This document shows positions 1-7,560 of a stretch of 64,000 nucleotides of DNA, one piece after another. This stretch comes from Rickettsia typhi (lineage in GTDB: Bacteria > Pseudomonadota > Alphaproteobacteria > Rickettsiales > Deianiraeaceae): NCBI GenBank assembly GCA_945881985.1, contig CAMCVL010000001.1, forward strand, positions 124,001 through 188,000, in the 5' to 3' direction. Below the pieces are notes generated by a model. That model was not told where the DNA came from. It was given only the letters and a program-made list of their open reading frames with translations, and did no database searches. Each line of letters starts with the position of its first letter. The stretch's first letter is position 1. The position numbers were made by a program, and so were the translations under genes.

Positions 1-1006
1 GAAAGGTCTCACGGCTGATGTTAAGCGGCAAATCTGGCGAGTCAACAACACCTTTTACAAATCTTAAATACTCTGGCAAGATGTCTGTGTTGTTATCCGT
101 GATAAAGACTCTGTTTGCGTAGAGCTTTACTGATGCCTTTCTGTCGGGTGCGTATAGGTCAAAAGGCTTGCGGGAAGGTACAAACAAAAGATTTGTATAT
201 TCAATACTACCCTCAACCTTATTGTGGATTATAAAAAATGGCTCATCTGCCATGCTTGCGGTTTGCCTGTAGAACTCCTTGTATTCTTCTTCCGTGATTT
301 CCTTTTTGTCCCTTAGCCAAAGTGCTTTTGTGTTGTTGATTGTTTTAATACTGTCAGGCTCCTCCTCAAACTCAATTGGGTATTGAATGTGATTTGAATA
401 AAGCTTTACAATTCTAATAATTTCAAATTTATCAACATATCTATCCGCCTCCTCTGGCTTTAGGTGTAGAGTAATTTGCGTCCCCGTTTTAAAATCCGCA
501 TCTTTTACCTCCTCGTAGCTGTAGCTTGACACACCGTCTGAGCTCCACAAAAATACTCTATCGCTGCCAGCCTTGCGGGTTTTAACTTCTATAAGCTTAC
601 TAACCATAAAGCCAGAGTAAAACCCAACGCCAAACTGCCCTATAAGCCCAGCTGCGTCCCCTCCTTCTTTTAACATTTTAGCAAACTTGCCAGTGCCAGA
701 GTTTGCAATAGTACCAAGATGCTCCGTTAAATCAGCCTCATCCATACCAATACCATAATCCCTTATCGTGATGGTTTTTGCGTCTTGGTCGTATTTTATT
801 TCAATTTTAAAGTCGCCCCCGCCTTTTAAAAGTTCTTGGTCTTTAAGGGATAGATACTTAAGCTTATCCGTTGCATCGCTTGCGTTAGATATAAGCTCAC
901 GCAAAAATATATCCTTGTTTGTGTAAATGGAGTTAATTACAATATTTAAAACCTTTGAAATATCTGCATCAAAGGGCTTAGTTGTTTTGTGTGCTTTTGC
1001 AGCCAT
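1..1006 (-). CDS. htpG: Chaperone protein HtpG (Hsp90), C-terminal part outside window
   Basis: Cytosolic ATP-dependent chaperone of the Hsp90 family. The reading frame is open from an ATG at 1006 down to base 1, so about 335 N-terminal residues of a protein normally near 620-640 are visible. The GHKL ATPase domain is clear: the N-box with RELISNASDA around residues 36-45, the nucleotide-binding DYGIGM near 83-88, and the lid glycines GQFGVGFYS near 123-131. The start of the middle domain follows, with the NISRE motif close to the edge. No Shine-Dalgarno sequence precedes the ATG; the leader is A/T-rich. The identification is certain; only the truncation by the window edge is a limit. Confidence 0.97.
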   Translation of the reverse strand, partial: MAAKAHKTTKPFDADISKVLNIVINSIYTNKDIFLRELISNASDATDKLKYLSLKDQELLKGGGDFKIEIKYDQDAKTITIRDYGIGMDEADLTEHLGTIANSGTGKFAKMLKEGGDAAGLIGQFGVGFYSGFMVSKLIEVKTRKAGSDRVFLWSSDGVSSYSYEEVKDADFKTGTQITLHLKPEEADRYVDKFEIIRIVKLYSNHIQYPIEFEEEPDSIKTINNTKALWLRDKKEITEEEYKEFYRQTASMADEPFFIIHNKVEGSIEYTNLLFVPSRKPFDLYAPDRKASVKLYANRVFITDNNTDILPEYLRFVKGVVDSPDLPLNISRETF

Positions 1007-1429
1007 GTTGCTATATACAAAAATAATCTTAATAACATCAAGATAGCCATTTGTGGCTAACAATATCTATGTAGTTTTTTGTAAAGTTTTTTCAAGGATA
1101 AAATCACTCCTAAATCTATTTCTCTTTATTAATTAAAGTGCCGATTTTTTAATAGTATGGTGCAAAAAAGACTCTTAACTAGCTAAAAGCTGCAATTAAA
1201 TTACCATAAAATAAAACCAAGAGCTTACCCCACAAGGGGTAAGACAACTTAGTGCATGCTTAAGTATTTTTATTTGTTTAAAAATGCCCTGAGGGACATT
1301 ACAAATGTAAAAAAAATAATGCAATGTTTAAAAATTACACAAACTTATAGCCAGCGGTAAAGGGTTTTAAAACCCGCAATTGTGCCGCAAGGCTTTATTG
1401 TAAGTTGTTCTGTAGATGCCTTTATTTTA
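1007..1429. other. Intergenic stretch with no gene seen
   Basis: Between the htpG start and the 3' end of the HTH gene I see no convincing reading frame. It holds one strong hairpin (listed separately at 1224-1243) and a short perfect palindrome, GGGTTTTAAAACCC, near 1367-1380. The rest is featureless A/T-rich sequence that must carry the htpG promoter near 1020-1080. Confidence 0.5.
1224..1243 (-). terminator. Candidate hairpin terminator for the minus strand
   Basis: CTTACCCC-ACAA-GGGGTAAG forms an 8-bp perfect stem with a 4-base loop. Read on the minus strand it is followed by a T-rich tract (TTGGTTTTATTTTA). It lies about 190 bp downstream of the HTH gene stop, so it could end that transcript before htpG. 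The distance from the gene makes this an inference. Confidence 0.45.
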
Positions 1430-1774
1430 TTACACTTGGGTCTCCTGTTTTTTAGCAGGGGCAGATGTAATAATAAGCTCAGCTTTTAAACCTAATGCCT
1501 CAATAACTCTTTTAAGGTTTGTAATACTGATTCTACTTTTGTTATCCTCGTATTTTTTAATTTGCTGGTAGGATATGCCTGTGATAGTTTCAATGTCAAC
1601 TAAGGTCATGGACTTAATTAACCTGATAGATTTTAACAAGCTGCCAATCTTTTTATTATCAAGAATACTTGTAAGGTAAATATTTTGCTCCTCCTCCTGA
1701 GTTTCGTCAGAGGCGGAATGCAACATTTTTACAAGAGTATTGATGTTTGCGGTTTTAGTATCTAAAGCATTCAT
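1430..1774 (-). CDS. XRE/Cro-type helix-turn-helix protein
   Basis: A 114-residue protein with a lambda-repressor-like HTH in its C-terminal half, about residues 44-100. The pattern is IGSLLKSIRLIKSMTLVDIE, then TGISYQQIKKYED and a third helix region ending in IEALGLKAEL. This is the usual layout of XRE DNA-binding domains, where the second and third helices read an operator. The N-terminal 40 residues are acidic and unassigned, and there is no extra ligand or protease domain. It is divergent from a LysR-type gene. The shared intergenic space of about 80-160 bp could hold operators for both. A plasmid, phage or stress-type regulator is possible; targets are unknown. Confidence 0.75.
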   Translation of the reverse strand: MNALDTKTANINTLVKMLHSASDETQEEEQNIYLTSILDNKKIGSLLKSIRLIKSMTLVDIETITGISYQQIKKYEDNKSRISITNLKRVIEALGLKAELIITSAPAKKQETQV

Positions 1775-1933
1775 ATTATGATAGTTACAAATAAAAATAG
1801 ATTAATACAAAAGAGTATAAGTATGCAAATACAATAAAACAATAAAAATATATTGATAGATATAAAAAATTCTATAAGCTATGCTTATATAGTCCCTTAC
1901 AAAAGTTTGATATTATTGATTTTACCTTATTTT

Positions 1934-2860
1934 ATGACAGTCAAAAAAAATAATTTTTACTACAAAACAAATAACCTAGGTAAGTTGCAAGTGTTTATTA
2001 AGATGTACGAGGAGGGTAGTACCGCCATTACGGCACAAGCCTTGGGGATTAGTCAGCCAGCCGTTTCAATGCAAATCAAGGCCACCGAAGACTTAGTTGG
2101 TTGCAAGTTATTTGAAAAAATTGGCACAAAACTTGTTCCAACAACTCACGCTTATAATCTTTACAACTCAATCCATAGGCATATTGGTAAGATTGACTTT
2201 GCTATACATAATTTAAAAACAATAAAGCAGTCGGTTGTAACAAAGGAAATTCGCATATCAGTGCATCACATTTTTGCAACCAGAGTACTAGGCAAATATT
2301 TAAAAAATATAGATTCAAGTGTTAAATTTTTTATACACGACTACTCTAGAGACGAGGCAATAAAAAAACTAAGGTCAAACGAAGTAGATTTTGCAATCTA
2401 CCCTTTTTACAACCAAACTCCATCTTTAGTAAATGATGTTATTGTAAGTTACAAACCTTTGCTTGCAATGCATAAATCAAATCCTTTAGCTACAAAGACA
2501 ATCATTACACCGCAAGATATAGCAAGTCAAAATTTAATTAAAATAAAAAAAGAACTTATCATATTACCATTATTTAATCAATTTGCGGAAGAGTATAAAT
2601 GGCAAAGTAGAATTCAATTTGATACTCCAGACTGGGCTTTGTTAACCCATCTTGTAAGTAACAACCTTGGCATTGCTGTTGTTTCGGAAATGTGCTTGAA
2701 CGATAATACTGAAATTATTTTTAAGGACCTGTCACATATTTTTCCTGCAATAGAATATTCTCTAATCGTTAATTCCTCCGTTATTTACAATGCTTACAAA
2801 ATGGATGTTATAAAGATTTTTTCTCCCGAACTCTTTGCAAAAATAAAACATTTTACCTAA
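1934..2860 (+). CDS. LysR-family transcriptional regulator
   Basis: LysR-type regulator, 308 residues from the ATG at 1934. The frame extends upstream to a TTG at 1853, but that would add a hydrophobic 27-residue leader foreign to the family, and the ATG gives the normal length of about 300. The N-terminal winged HTH spans about residues 16-75 and includes the typical EEGSTAITAQALGISQPAVS and LVGCKLFEK segments. The rest matches a two-lobed periplasmic-binding-like effector domain. It is divergent from the XRE gene. There is no adjacent metabolic gene in the same direction that would indicate its effector, since lysS follows only after about 340 bp. Confidence 0.85.
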   Translation: MTVKKNNFYYKTNNLGKLQVFIKMYEEGSTAITAQALGISQPAVSMQIKATEDLVGCKLFEKIGTKLVPTTHAYNLYNSIHRHIGKIDFAIHNLKTIKQSVVTKEIRISVHHIFATRVLGKYLKNIDSSVKFFIHDYSRDEAIKKLRSNEVDFAIYPFYNQTPSLVNDVIVSYKPLLAMHKSNPLATKTIITPQDIASQNLIKIKKELIILPLFNQFAEEYKWQSRIQFDTPDWALLTHLVSNNLGIAVVSEMCLNDNTEIIFKDLSHIFPAIEYSLIVNSSVIYNAYKMDVIKIFSPELFAKIKHFT

Positions 2861-2885
2861 ATATAAGTTATATATTTTTATTAAG

Positions 2886-3032
2886 AGTCAATATCAATCT
2901 AAGTATTACAATGTAAAATACTTAGATCCTGATGGTGAGTTTATTTTGCAGAGTTTATGCAAGATGTTCAATAAAGATTGGGATATTTTTACAGGCAATT
3001 GGATGGCTAGGGGTAATCATTTATTTAAATAG
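2886..3032 (+). pseudogene. Short open fragment resembling an RHS/toxin-type C-terminal piece
   Basis: An open frame without a credible start encodes about 48 residues. It contains YNVKYLDPDGEF followed by ILQSLCKMFNKDWDIFTG and stops at TAG 3030-3032. The 'YLDPDGEF' element resembles the DPxG motif seen near the end of RHS/YD-repeat cores. That similarity is short and from memory, so it may be coincidence. There is no upstream RHS repeat. If real, it is a gene remnant left between lysR and lysS. The remaining 170 bp to lysS shows nothing recognisable. Confidence 0.25.
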
Positions 3033-3203
3033 TATAGTATTTTTTATGCCACAATAATTAAATATCGCCGAAAATAATGCAAGCATCTCAAAGCTTACAA
3101 GTGGACTGCCCCTTTAAATGTTGAATTAATAGAGATTTTCTTGCAAAAAAAAATAATTGGCTTAAAATCTAAAGATTGACATTAATAATTTTAATTACTT
3201 GAT

Positions 3204-4766
3204 ATGTTTGACTTACAAATTATTGGCGAGGCAAAATCTTGGTGCTTTGAGGAGGCGCGCAAGATACTAAAAAACATTGGGGGCAAAACGCCCCAAAAAG
3301 GTTTTGTGCTTTTTGAAACAGGCTATGGACCATCCGGGCTGCCTCACATTGGCACCTTTGGCGAGGTTGTAAGAACCTGCTTTGTTATCTTTGCTTTTAA
3401 GCAGCTTGCACCCCAAATTCCTGTAAAGCTTATTTGCTTTTCGGATGATTACGATGGCATGCGTAAAGTGCCAGACAATGTGCCAAATAAGGAGTCTTTA
3501 ATACCTCATCTTAAAAAGCCATTAACCTCCGTGCCCGACCCTTTTGGCACTCACCCAAGCTACGGCGAGCATATGAACGCAAGACTTAGAGCATTTTTGG
3601 ACTCCTTTGGTTTTAGCTACGAGTTTGCCTCTGCTACTGAGTACTATAAATCTGGCAAGTTTAACCAGACAATGCTTGCCGTAGTTGCAAAATACGATGA
3701 ACTTATGGATATAATGCTTAAAAACTTAGGTGAGGAACGCCAAGCAACTTACAGCCCTCTTATGCCCATTTCGCCCATTAGTGGCAAGGTTTTAGAGCAG
3801 GGTGTAAGGGGTGTCAACAAGCAAAAAGGCACTGTGTTGTTTGAGGACGAAGACGGCAAAGAATACGAGCTGCCAGTAACGGATGGCAATTGCAAACTGC
3901 AGTGGAAGGTTGACTTTGGTGCTAGGTGGAAGAGCCTTGAGGTGGACTACGAAATCTTTGGTAAAGACCACATGCCAAACGAAAAACTCTATCAAGGTAT
4001 TTGCAAAATATTAGGCGGCAAGGTACCGGTTAATTATTGGTACGAGCTATTTTTAGGCGAGGACGGAGCCAAAATATCCAAAACTAAAGGCAACGGAATA
4101 ACCGTTGACCAGTGGCTTAAATATGCTCCTCAGCAAAGCCTTGCCTTGTTTATGTGGCTTAAGCCAAAGACAGCAAAAAAGCTTTATTTTGATGTAATTC
4201 CTAAGCATGCGGACGAATATTTGCAGTATCTTGAAGGTTTTTTTAAGCAGGAACCTGCCCAGCAAATAGACAACCCAGCATACTACATAAACTTTGGTAA
4301 GCCTGAGCAAGTTAGTCTTGAGGGCATTAATTACTCGCTTTTGCTAAACCTAGCCTCTGCCTGCAACCCAGACAGCGAGGCGGTGCTTTGGGGCTTTGTT
4401 GAAAAATACAATCCAAAGCTCAAAAAAGGCTCTTATAAAATATTGGATGACATGGTTGTGCGTAGCATTAACTACTACAACGATTTTATCAAGCCTAACA
4501 AGATGTTTAAAACCCCTGAGGGCAAACAACAGGAGGCAATTAAAAAGCTTGTAAGTCAGCTTTTGCAACAAGATGATGCGGTAAGCGATGCAAATGCTTA
4601 TCAAAATATAGTCTATGCCGTAGGCATGGAATTTGGTTTTGAGATTAAAGATTGGTTTAAAGCTCTTTACCAAATACTACTGGGGCAGGATAGCGGTCCA
4701 AGGCTTGGCTCCTTTATTAAAATTTTTGGTAGAGACAACTTTATTGCCCTTTGTAATGCAATTTAA
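3204..4766 (+). CDS. lysS: Lysine--tRNA ligase, class I (LysK)
   Basis: Charges tRNA-Lys with lysine in the cytosol. This is the class I (archaeal-type) enzyme rather than the usual bacterial class II form; class I LysRS is typical of alphaproteobacteria and spirochaetes. The Rossmann catalytic core has the HIGH-type signature GLPHIGTFGE with His48-Ile-Gly50. The KMSKS-type loop is KISKT at residues 290-294. The C-terminal region forms the helical anticodon-binding domain. The 520-residue length fits the family. The last 11 bp overlap the likely start of the following acyltransferase gene, suggesting co-transcription. Confidence 0.96.
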   Translation: MFDLQIIGEAKSWCFEEARKILKNIGGKTPQKGFVLFETGYGPSGLPHIGTFGEVVRTCFVIFAFKQLAPQIPVKLICFSDDYDGMRKVPDNVPNKESLIPHLKKPLTSVPDPFGTHPSYGEHMNARLRAFLDSFGFSYEFASATEYYKSGKFNQTMLAVVAKYDELMDIMLKNLGEERQATYSPLMPISPISGKVLEQGVRGVNKQKGTVLFEDEDGKEYELPVTDGNCKLQWKVDFGARWKSLEVDYEIFGKDHMPNEKLYQGICKILGGKVPVNYWYELFLGEDGAKISKTKGNGITVDQWLKYAPQQSLALFMWLKPKTAKKLYFDVIPKHADEYLQYLEGFFKQEPAQQIDNPAYYINFGKPEQVSLEGINYSLLLNLASACNPDSEAVLWGFVEKYNPKLKKGSYKILDDMVVRSINYYNDFIKPNKMFKTPEGKQQEAIKKLVSQLLQQDDAVSDANAYQNIVYAVGMEFGFEIKDWFKALYQILLGQDSGPRLGSFIKIFGRDNFIALCNAI

Positions 4767-5712
4767 GTTTTTAAAAACAGCTATGCAAAAAGCAAAATAT
4801 CTTGGTGAATATCTTGTGTTTAGAGCTATAATGCTTTTTGTGCGGGTGTGTGGAATCGGCGTTTTTAGAATAATCTTGCTATTGTTGTTTTTTTTATTTG
4901 GCTTTGTTCTTTACCCAAAGTTAAAAAAACGCCTAAGGCTTGCAAGATATAATCTTAGCCTTATTGACGCAAATGCAGAGTTTAAAACAATGCGTTTTAT
5001 TAGGTCTTTTGTGCGTTTTTTGGAAGCTTTTGCCGAGATAACAGTCTACAAGCAAAATGTTTTTAAAAAGCCAAAATTCAACCTCGTTATGCACGGGGGA
5101 GAGGTTTTGCAGAGGCTTAAGGACGAAGGGCGGGGCTGCATTATTGTGTCGTTTCACTATGGCAACTGGGAGCTGGCGCCGATGTATTTTCAAAAAACCT
5201 TTGGAATGACAAATTATTTTATTTACAAGGAGCAAAAAAATAAATTAATTGATAATTCTATAAAAAATGCAAGGATGGGCTTGCCAAATGTTTTGCCTTT
5301 AAAAAAGGGTGCAAAGGACATAGCTTCAATACCAAACATTACAAAAGCCGGGGGTAGCGTTTGTGTTTTGATAGACCAAAAGCAACACTTTGGCTCCGAG
5401 CCTGTTAGCTTGTTTGGCAAGCAAGTTAAAATTGGCTTTACCATACAAAAAATTGCAATTAAGCACAACATACCCATCGTTCCTGTTTTTTGTTTTTTGG
5501 ACAGAGGCGGCGACAAAACCCGCTACTCAATGTATATTCACGAGCCAATTCTTGCCTCGGAGCCTGTTACTAAAGACAATCTGACCACTCTCACTCAGCA
5601 AGCAACGCAGCAAATTGCGGATATTGCAAGCAAGCACATCAAGCACGACCCCTATCAATGGTTTTGCCTGATACATCGTTTATTTGGCAATCCGCCGCAA
5701 AACTTTAAGTAA
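4756..5712 (+). CDS. lpxL: Lipid A biosynthesis acyltransferase (LpxL/HtrB family)
   Basis: Inner-membrane acyltransferase that adds a secondary fatty acid to Kdo2-lipid A. It is 318 residues from ATG 4756; ATG 4783 is an alternative start that would not overlap lysS. An N-terminal membrane helix (about residues 20-55) is followed by the catalytic HX4E motif in SFHYGNWE, with His134 and Glu139. A DQK motif follows (VLIDQKQHFG), as in the family. LpxL and LpxM-type paralogues cannot be separated from sequence alone. The start overlaps lysS, and the end overlaps the next permease frame if that gene uses its TTG. Confidence 0.88.
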   Translation: MQFKFLKTAMQKAKYLGEYLVFRAIMLFVRVCGIGVFRIILLLLFFLFGFVLYPKLKKRLRLARYNLSLIDANAEFKTMRFIRSFVRFLEAFAEITVYKQNVFKKPKFNLVMHGGEVLQRLKDEGRGCIIVSFHYGNWELAPMYFQKTFGMTNYFIYKEQKNKLIDNSIKNARMGLPNVLPLKKGAKDIASIPNITKAGGSVCVLIDQKQHFGSEPVSLFGKQVKIGFTIQKIAIKHNIPIVPVFCFLDRGGDKTRYSMYIHEPILASEPVTKDNLTTLTQQATQQIADIASKHIKHDPYQWFCLIHRLFGNPPQNFK

Positions 5713-6529
5713 GATTAAACAAATTTTTTACAAATTTATGCTATTTTTTTTGCTAGTTTTTTGCCTTCTTGCAAGTATTGTTAGCATTTACATCGGCAAG
5801 GAGCAAGTGTTTTACCTTGGGGACGGCATAATTCATTCTTCTGCCATGTTTATTTTGGCTGGCTCTTTTTTTGCAAACTCAAGTGCAAGCTTTGTTTTAA
5901 TGCTTGCGTACTGCCTTTTTACATCTGGTTTTTTAATGCTTATTAAAAACAATGAAGATAAAACGGCGAGTCTTTGTTTATTTGCTTATTTTAGTCTTGT
6001 TGTGTCAAGCTTTATTACTCAGTTTACAAGCAAAATTAATGTGCATGAGTTAATTGAGGGTTATTTTTTAGGTAGCGGTGAATATTCTGCTTTAATTTGC
6101 GGGGTGATGTTTGCGATTTTTGCAATGCTTTTTGCAGTGATGTTTGTTGATAATATCTTGGAAAAACCATCTAAAGCAAAATTTTTACATTCTGCACCTG
6201 TAGTTTTTATAACAAACTTTTTAATTTCCTTTGCAATACTTATCATGGCAAAGCAGCTTGGATTTTTAATTACATCCTGCTTTATAGTAGCCCCCTTTGT
6301 TTTTGCCAGATTTTTTACATCCTGCAATAAAAGAAGTTTTTTGCTAGGCACTTTGCTAACAACAAGCTCAGCACTAATTGGCTATTGGATATGTATGATT
6401 TACAATCTTGTGTTAAACATAACAATTTGCTTTGTAATGTTTATGGTTTTTAGTTTTGGGTTTTTAATTAAAGCCTCAACCCTCGTAGGCTGCAGGGAGT
6501 GCAAAACACCCCCTGTTAGCAAAAACTAA
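5684..6529 (+). CDS. ABC-3-type metal transporter permease (ZnuB-like), divergent
   Basis: Very hydrophobic 281-residue protein with about eight membrane segments. A segment resembling the ABC-3 signature (GDGIIHSSAMF) lies near residues 46-56, where ZnuB/MntB/TroB permeases have GDAxxHxxL. A loop around HELIEGYFLGS matches the 'xLLFGxLL' region of zinc permeases. A role in zinc or manganese uptake is inferred. The frame begins at TTG 5684, inside the acyltransferase gene; ATG 5738 is a plausible shorter start. No ATPase or substrate-binding protein is adjacent, so partners must be elsewhere or the protein has drifted. It converges on the HU gene with one base between stop codons. Confidence 0.55.
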   Translation: MAIRRKTLSKIKQIFYKFMLFFLLVFCLLASIVSIYIGKEQVFYLGDGIIHSSAMFILAGSFFANSSASFVLMLAYCLFTSGFLMLIKNNEDKTASLCLFAYFSLVVSSFITQFTSKINVHELIEGYFLGSGEYSALICGVMFAIFAMLFAVMFVDNILEKPSKAKFLHSAPVVFITNFLISFAILIMAKQLGFLITSCFIVAPFVFARFFTSCNKRSFLLGTLLTTSSALIGYWICMIYNLVLNITICFVMFMVFSFGFLIKASTLVGCRECKTPPVSKN

Positions 6530-6530
6530 A

Positions 6531-6860
6531 TTAAGCATTAATGCCATCCTTTAGTTTTTTGCCAGCGGCAAATCTAACCACTTTTGTAGCAGGAATTTTA
6601 ATTTCCTTACCAGTTGAAGGGTTTCTACCTTTTCTTGCTGCCCTTGTAACAACTTTAAGACCAAACAAGCCAATAAATTGAATTGATTTACCTTTTTTTA
6701 AGCTGTCAAAAACAAAATCAGAGAATGTGTCAAATATTTCCTCAGACTTGTTTTTAGCAAGACCAGAATTTTTAGCTAAGTAGTCAATAAAATCAACTTT
6801 GCCAAGAACATCCTTTTTAGGAGCGGCTTTTGTTGATTTAGCAGCAGCTTTAGTAGCCAT
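6531..6860 (-). CDS. HU/IHF-family DNA-binding protein
   Basis: Nucleoid-associated protein that bends DNA as a dimer. It has 109 residues from ATG 6860; a frame five codons longer exists but lacks support. The family core is intact: the DFIDYLA helix region, the FIGLFGLKVVTRAARKGRNP strand-turn and the DNA-clasping arm GRNPSTGKEIKIPATKV. The core is preceded by an unusual Lys/Ala-rich tail of about 15 residues (ATKAAAKSTKAAPKK). That makes the protein longer than the roughly 90-residue norm and could add non-specific DNA contact. It is monocistronic, with an A/T-rich leader and no Shine-Dalgarno. Confidence 0.9.
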   Translation of the reverse strand: MATKAAAKSTKAAPKKDVLGKVDFIDYLAKNSGLAKNKSEEIFDTFSDFVFDSLKKGKSIQFIGLFGLKVVTRAARKGRNPSTGKEIKIPATKVVRFAAGKKLKDGINA

Positions 6861-7068
6861 ACTACAAAAAAACAATAATAAAATAAATACAAAAACAGCA
6901 ATACACCCAGCCAGATGGCTTTGTATAAGGCTATATAATAAGTTTGTTATACTTTTGCCTTATTTTGCAAGCTTTTTTTTAAATTTTTTACAAAAATCCC
7001 TTATTTAATAAAGTCTTGAGCGATGTTTTTAACTAGTGGTAAAGTTAAGTTCACTAAGGTAAATAAAA

Positions 7069-7191
7069 CCTCCCCTAGCAGGGGAGGAAGCGACAAAGTC
7101 GCAGGTGGGGTTGTTGTTTTAGCAGGTGGGGTTGTTTAGTTTTAGCTTGGATTGCAAATACCCCACCCAACCTCCCCTAAAAGGGGAGGAG
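7069..7191 (-). repeat. Composite palindromic repeat, inverted copy with GCGAC hairpin
   Basis: This copy lies in the opposite orientation to the others. Its arm CCTCCCCTAGCAGGGGAGG (7069-7087) is followed by the inner hairpin GCGAC-AAA-GTCGC (7090-7102) and AGGTGGGGTTG. A spacer containing a partial duplication of the AGCAGGTGGGGTTGTT segment follows. It ends with AATACCCCACCCAACC and the second hairpin CCTCCCCTAAAAGGGGAGG (about 7171-7189). It sits between the divergent HU and pyrG genes. The inner hairpin differs from the GCTAGGC version in most other copies. Confidence 0.85.
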
Positions 7192-7267
7192 ATATCCGTA
7201 TAACACCCTAAAAGGGGAGGGGTTATCTGATGGTCTCCCTAAAAGGGGGGATGTTTTGAAAACCTAA

Positions 7268-7401
7268 CCTCCCCTAGCAGGGGAGGAAGCGACAAAGTCG
7301 CAGGTGGGGTTATGTAAGATAGTCATCTTGGGTCTTTCTTAAAGAGGGGGTACTATCATTATTCTCCATCTCCATTTAGGAGGAGGGCTGGGGCGGGGGT
7401 T
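7268..7401. repeat. Second partial palindromic repeat plus G-rich relative
   Basis: The 44 bp from 7268 to 7311 repeat the first arm and inner hairpin of the 7069 element (CCTCCCCTAGCAGGGGAGG, then GCGAC-AAA-GTCGC, then AGGTGGGGTT). Downstream, about 7366-7401 carries a degenerate hairpin of a related family (CATCTCCATTTAGGAGGAGG, then GCTGGGGCGGGGGTT). Between 7192 and 7267 are two further broken copies of the CCCTAAAAGGGG core. No gene is visible in 6861-7508. Confidence 0.75.
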
Positions 7402-7508
7402 AAAGTATCACCAAACCTCCCTTAACAGGTGTGCTATTAGGGTATTGTTTTGTTTTTTTTGCAAAACGGAGATATTTGACTGAGTATAAACAAAATCAAA
7501 AAATAAAA

Positions 7509-7536
7509 TTGTTTTTTGTTTTTTGCTTGTTATAAT
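7509..7536 (+). promoter_or_regulatory. Likely sigma-70-type promoter of pyrG
   Basis: TTGTTT at 7509-7514 and a perfect TATAAT at 7531-7536 are separated by 16 bp. Transcription would begin near 7543, only about 18 bases before the chosen pyrG ATG, giving a near-leaderless mRNA. That agrees with the missing Shine-Dalgarno. Confidence 0.55.
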
Positions 7537-7560
7537 TTATTTATCTTTATGGTATTGGTT

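Noticed and set aside
1430-2860. XRE/LysR pair as a toxin-antitoxin unit
   Set aside because: The LysR protein has a full effector domain of normal length and neither product has a toxin fold; two divergent regulators fit better.
3093-3130. AAGTGGACTGCCCC near lysS as an insertion-sequence end
   Set aside because: Only one short end-like motif is seen, with no matching inverted end or transposase fragment.
3176-3204. TTGACA at 3176-3181 as the lysS promoter
   Set aside because: The -35 is perfect, but a 17-bp spacer puts the -10 over the lysS ATG, so transcription would start inside the gene.
6799-7008. Plus-strand frame over the HU start
   Set aside because: It is antisense to the conserved HU N-terminus and then runs into non-coding A/T-rich sequence.
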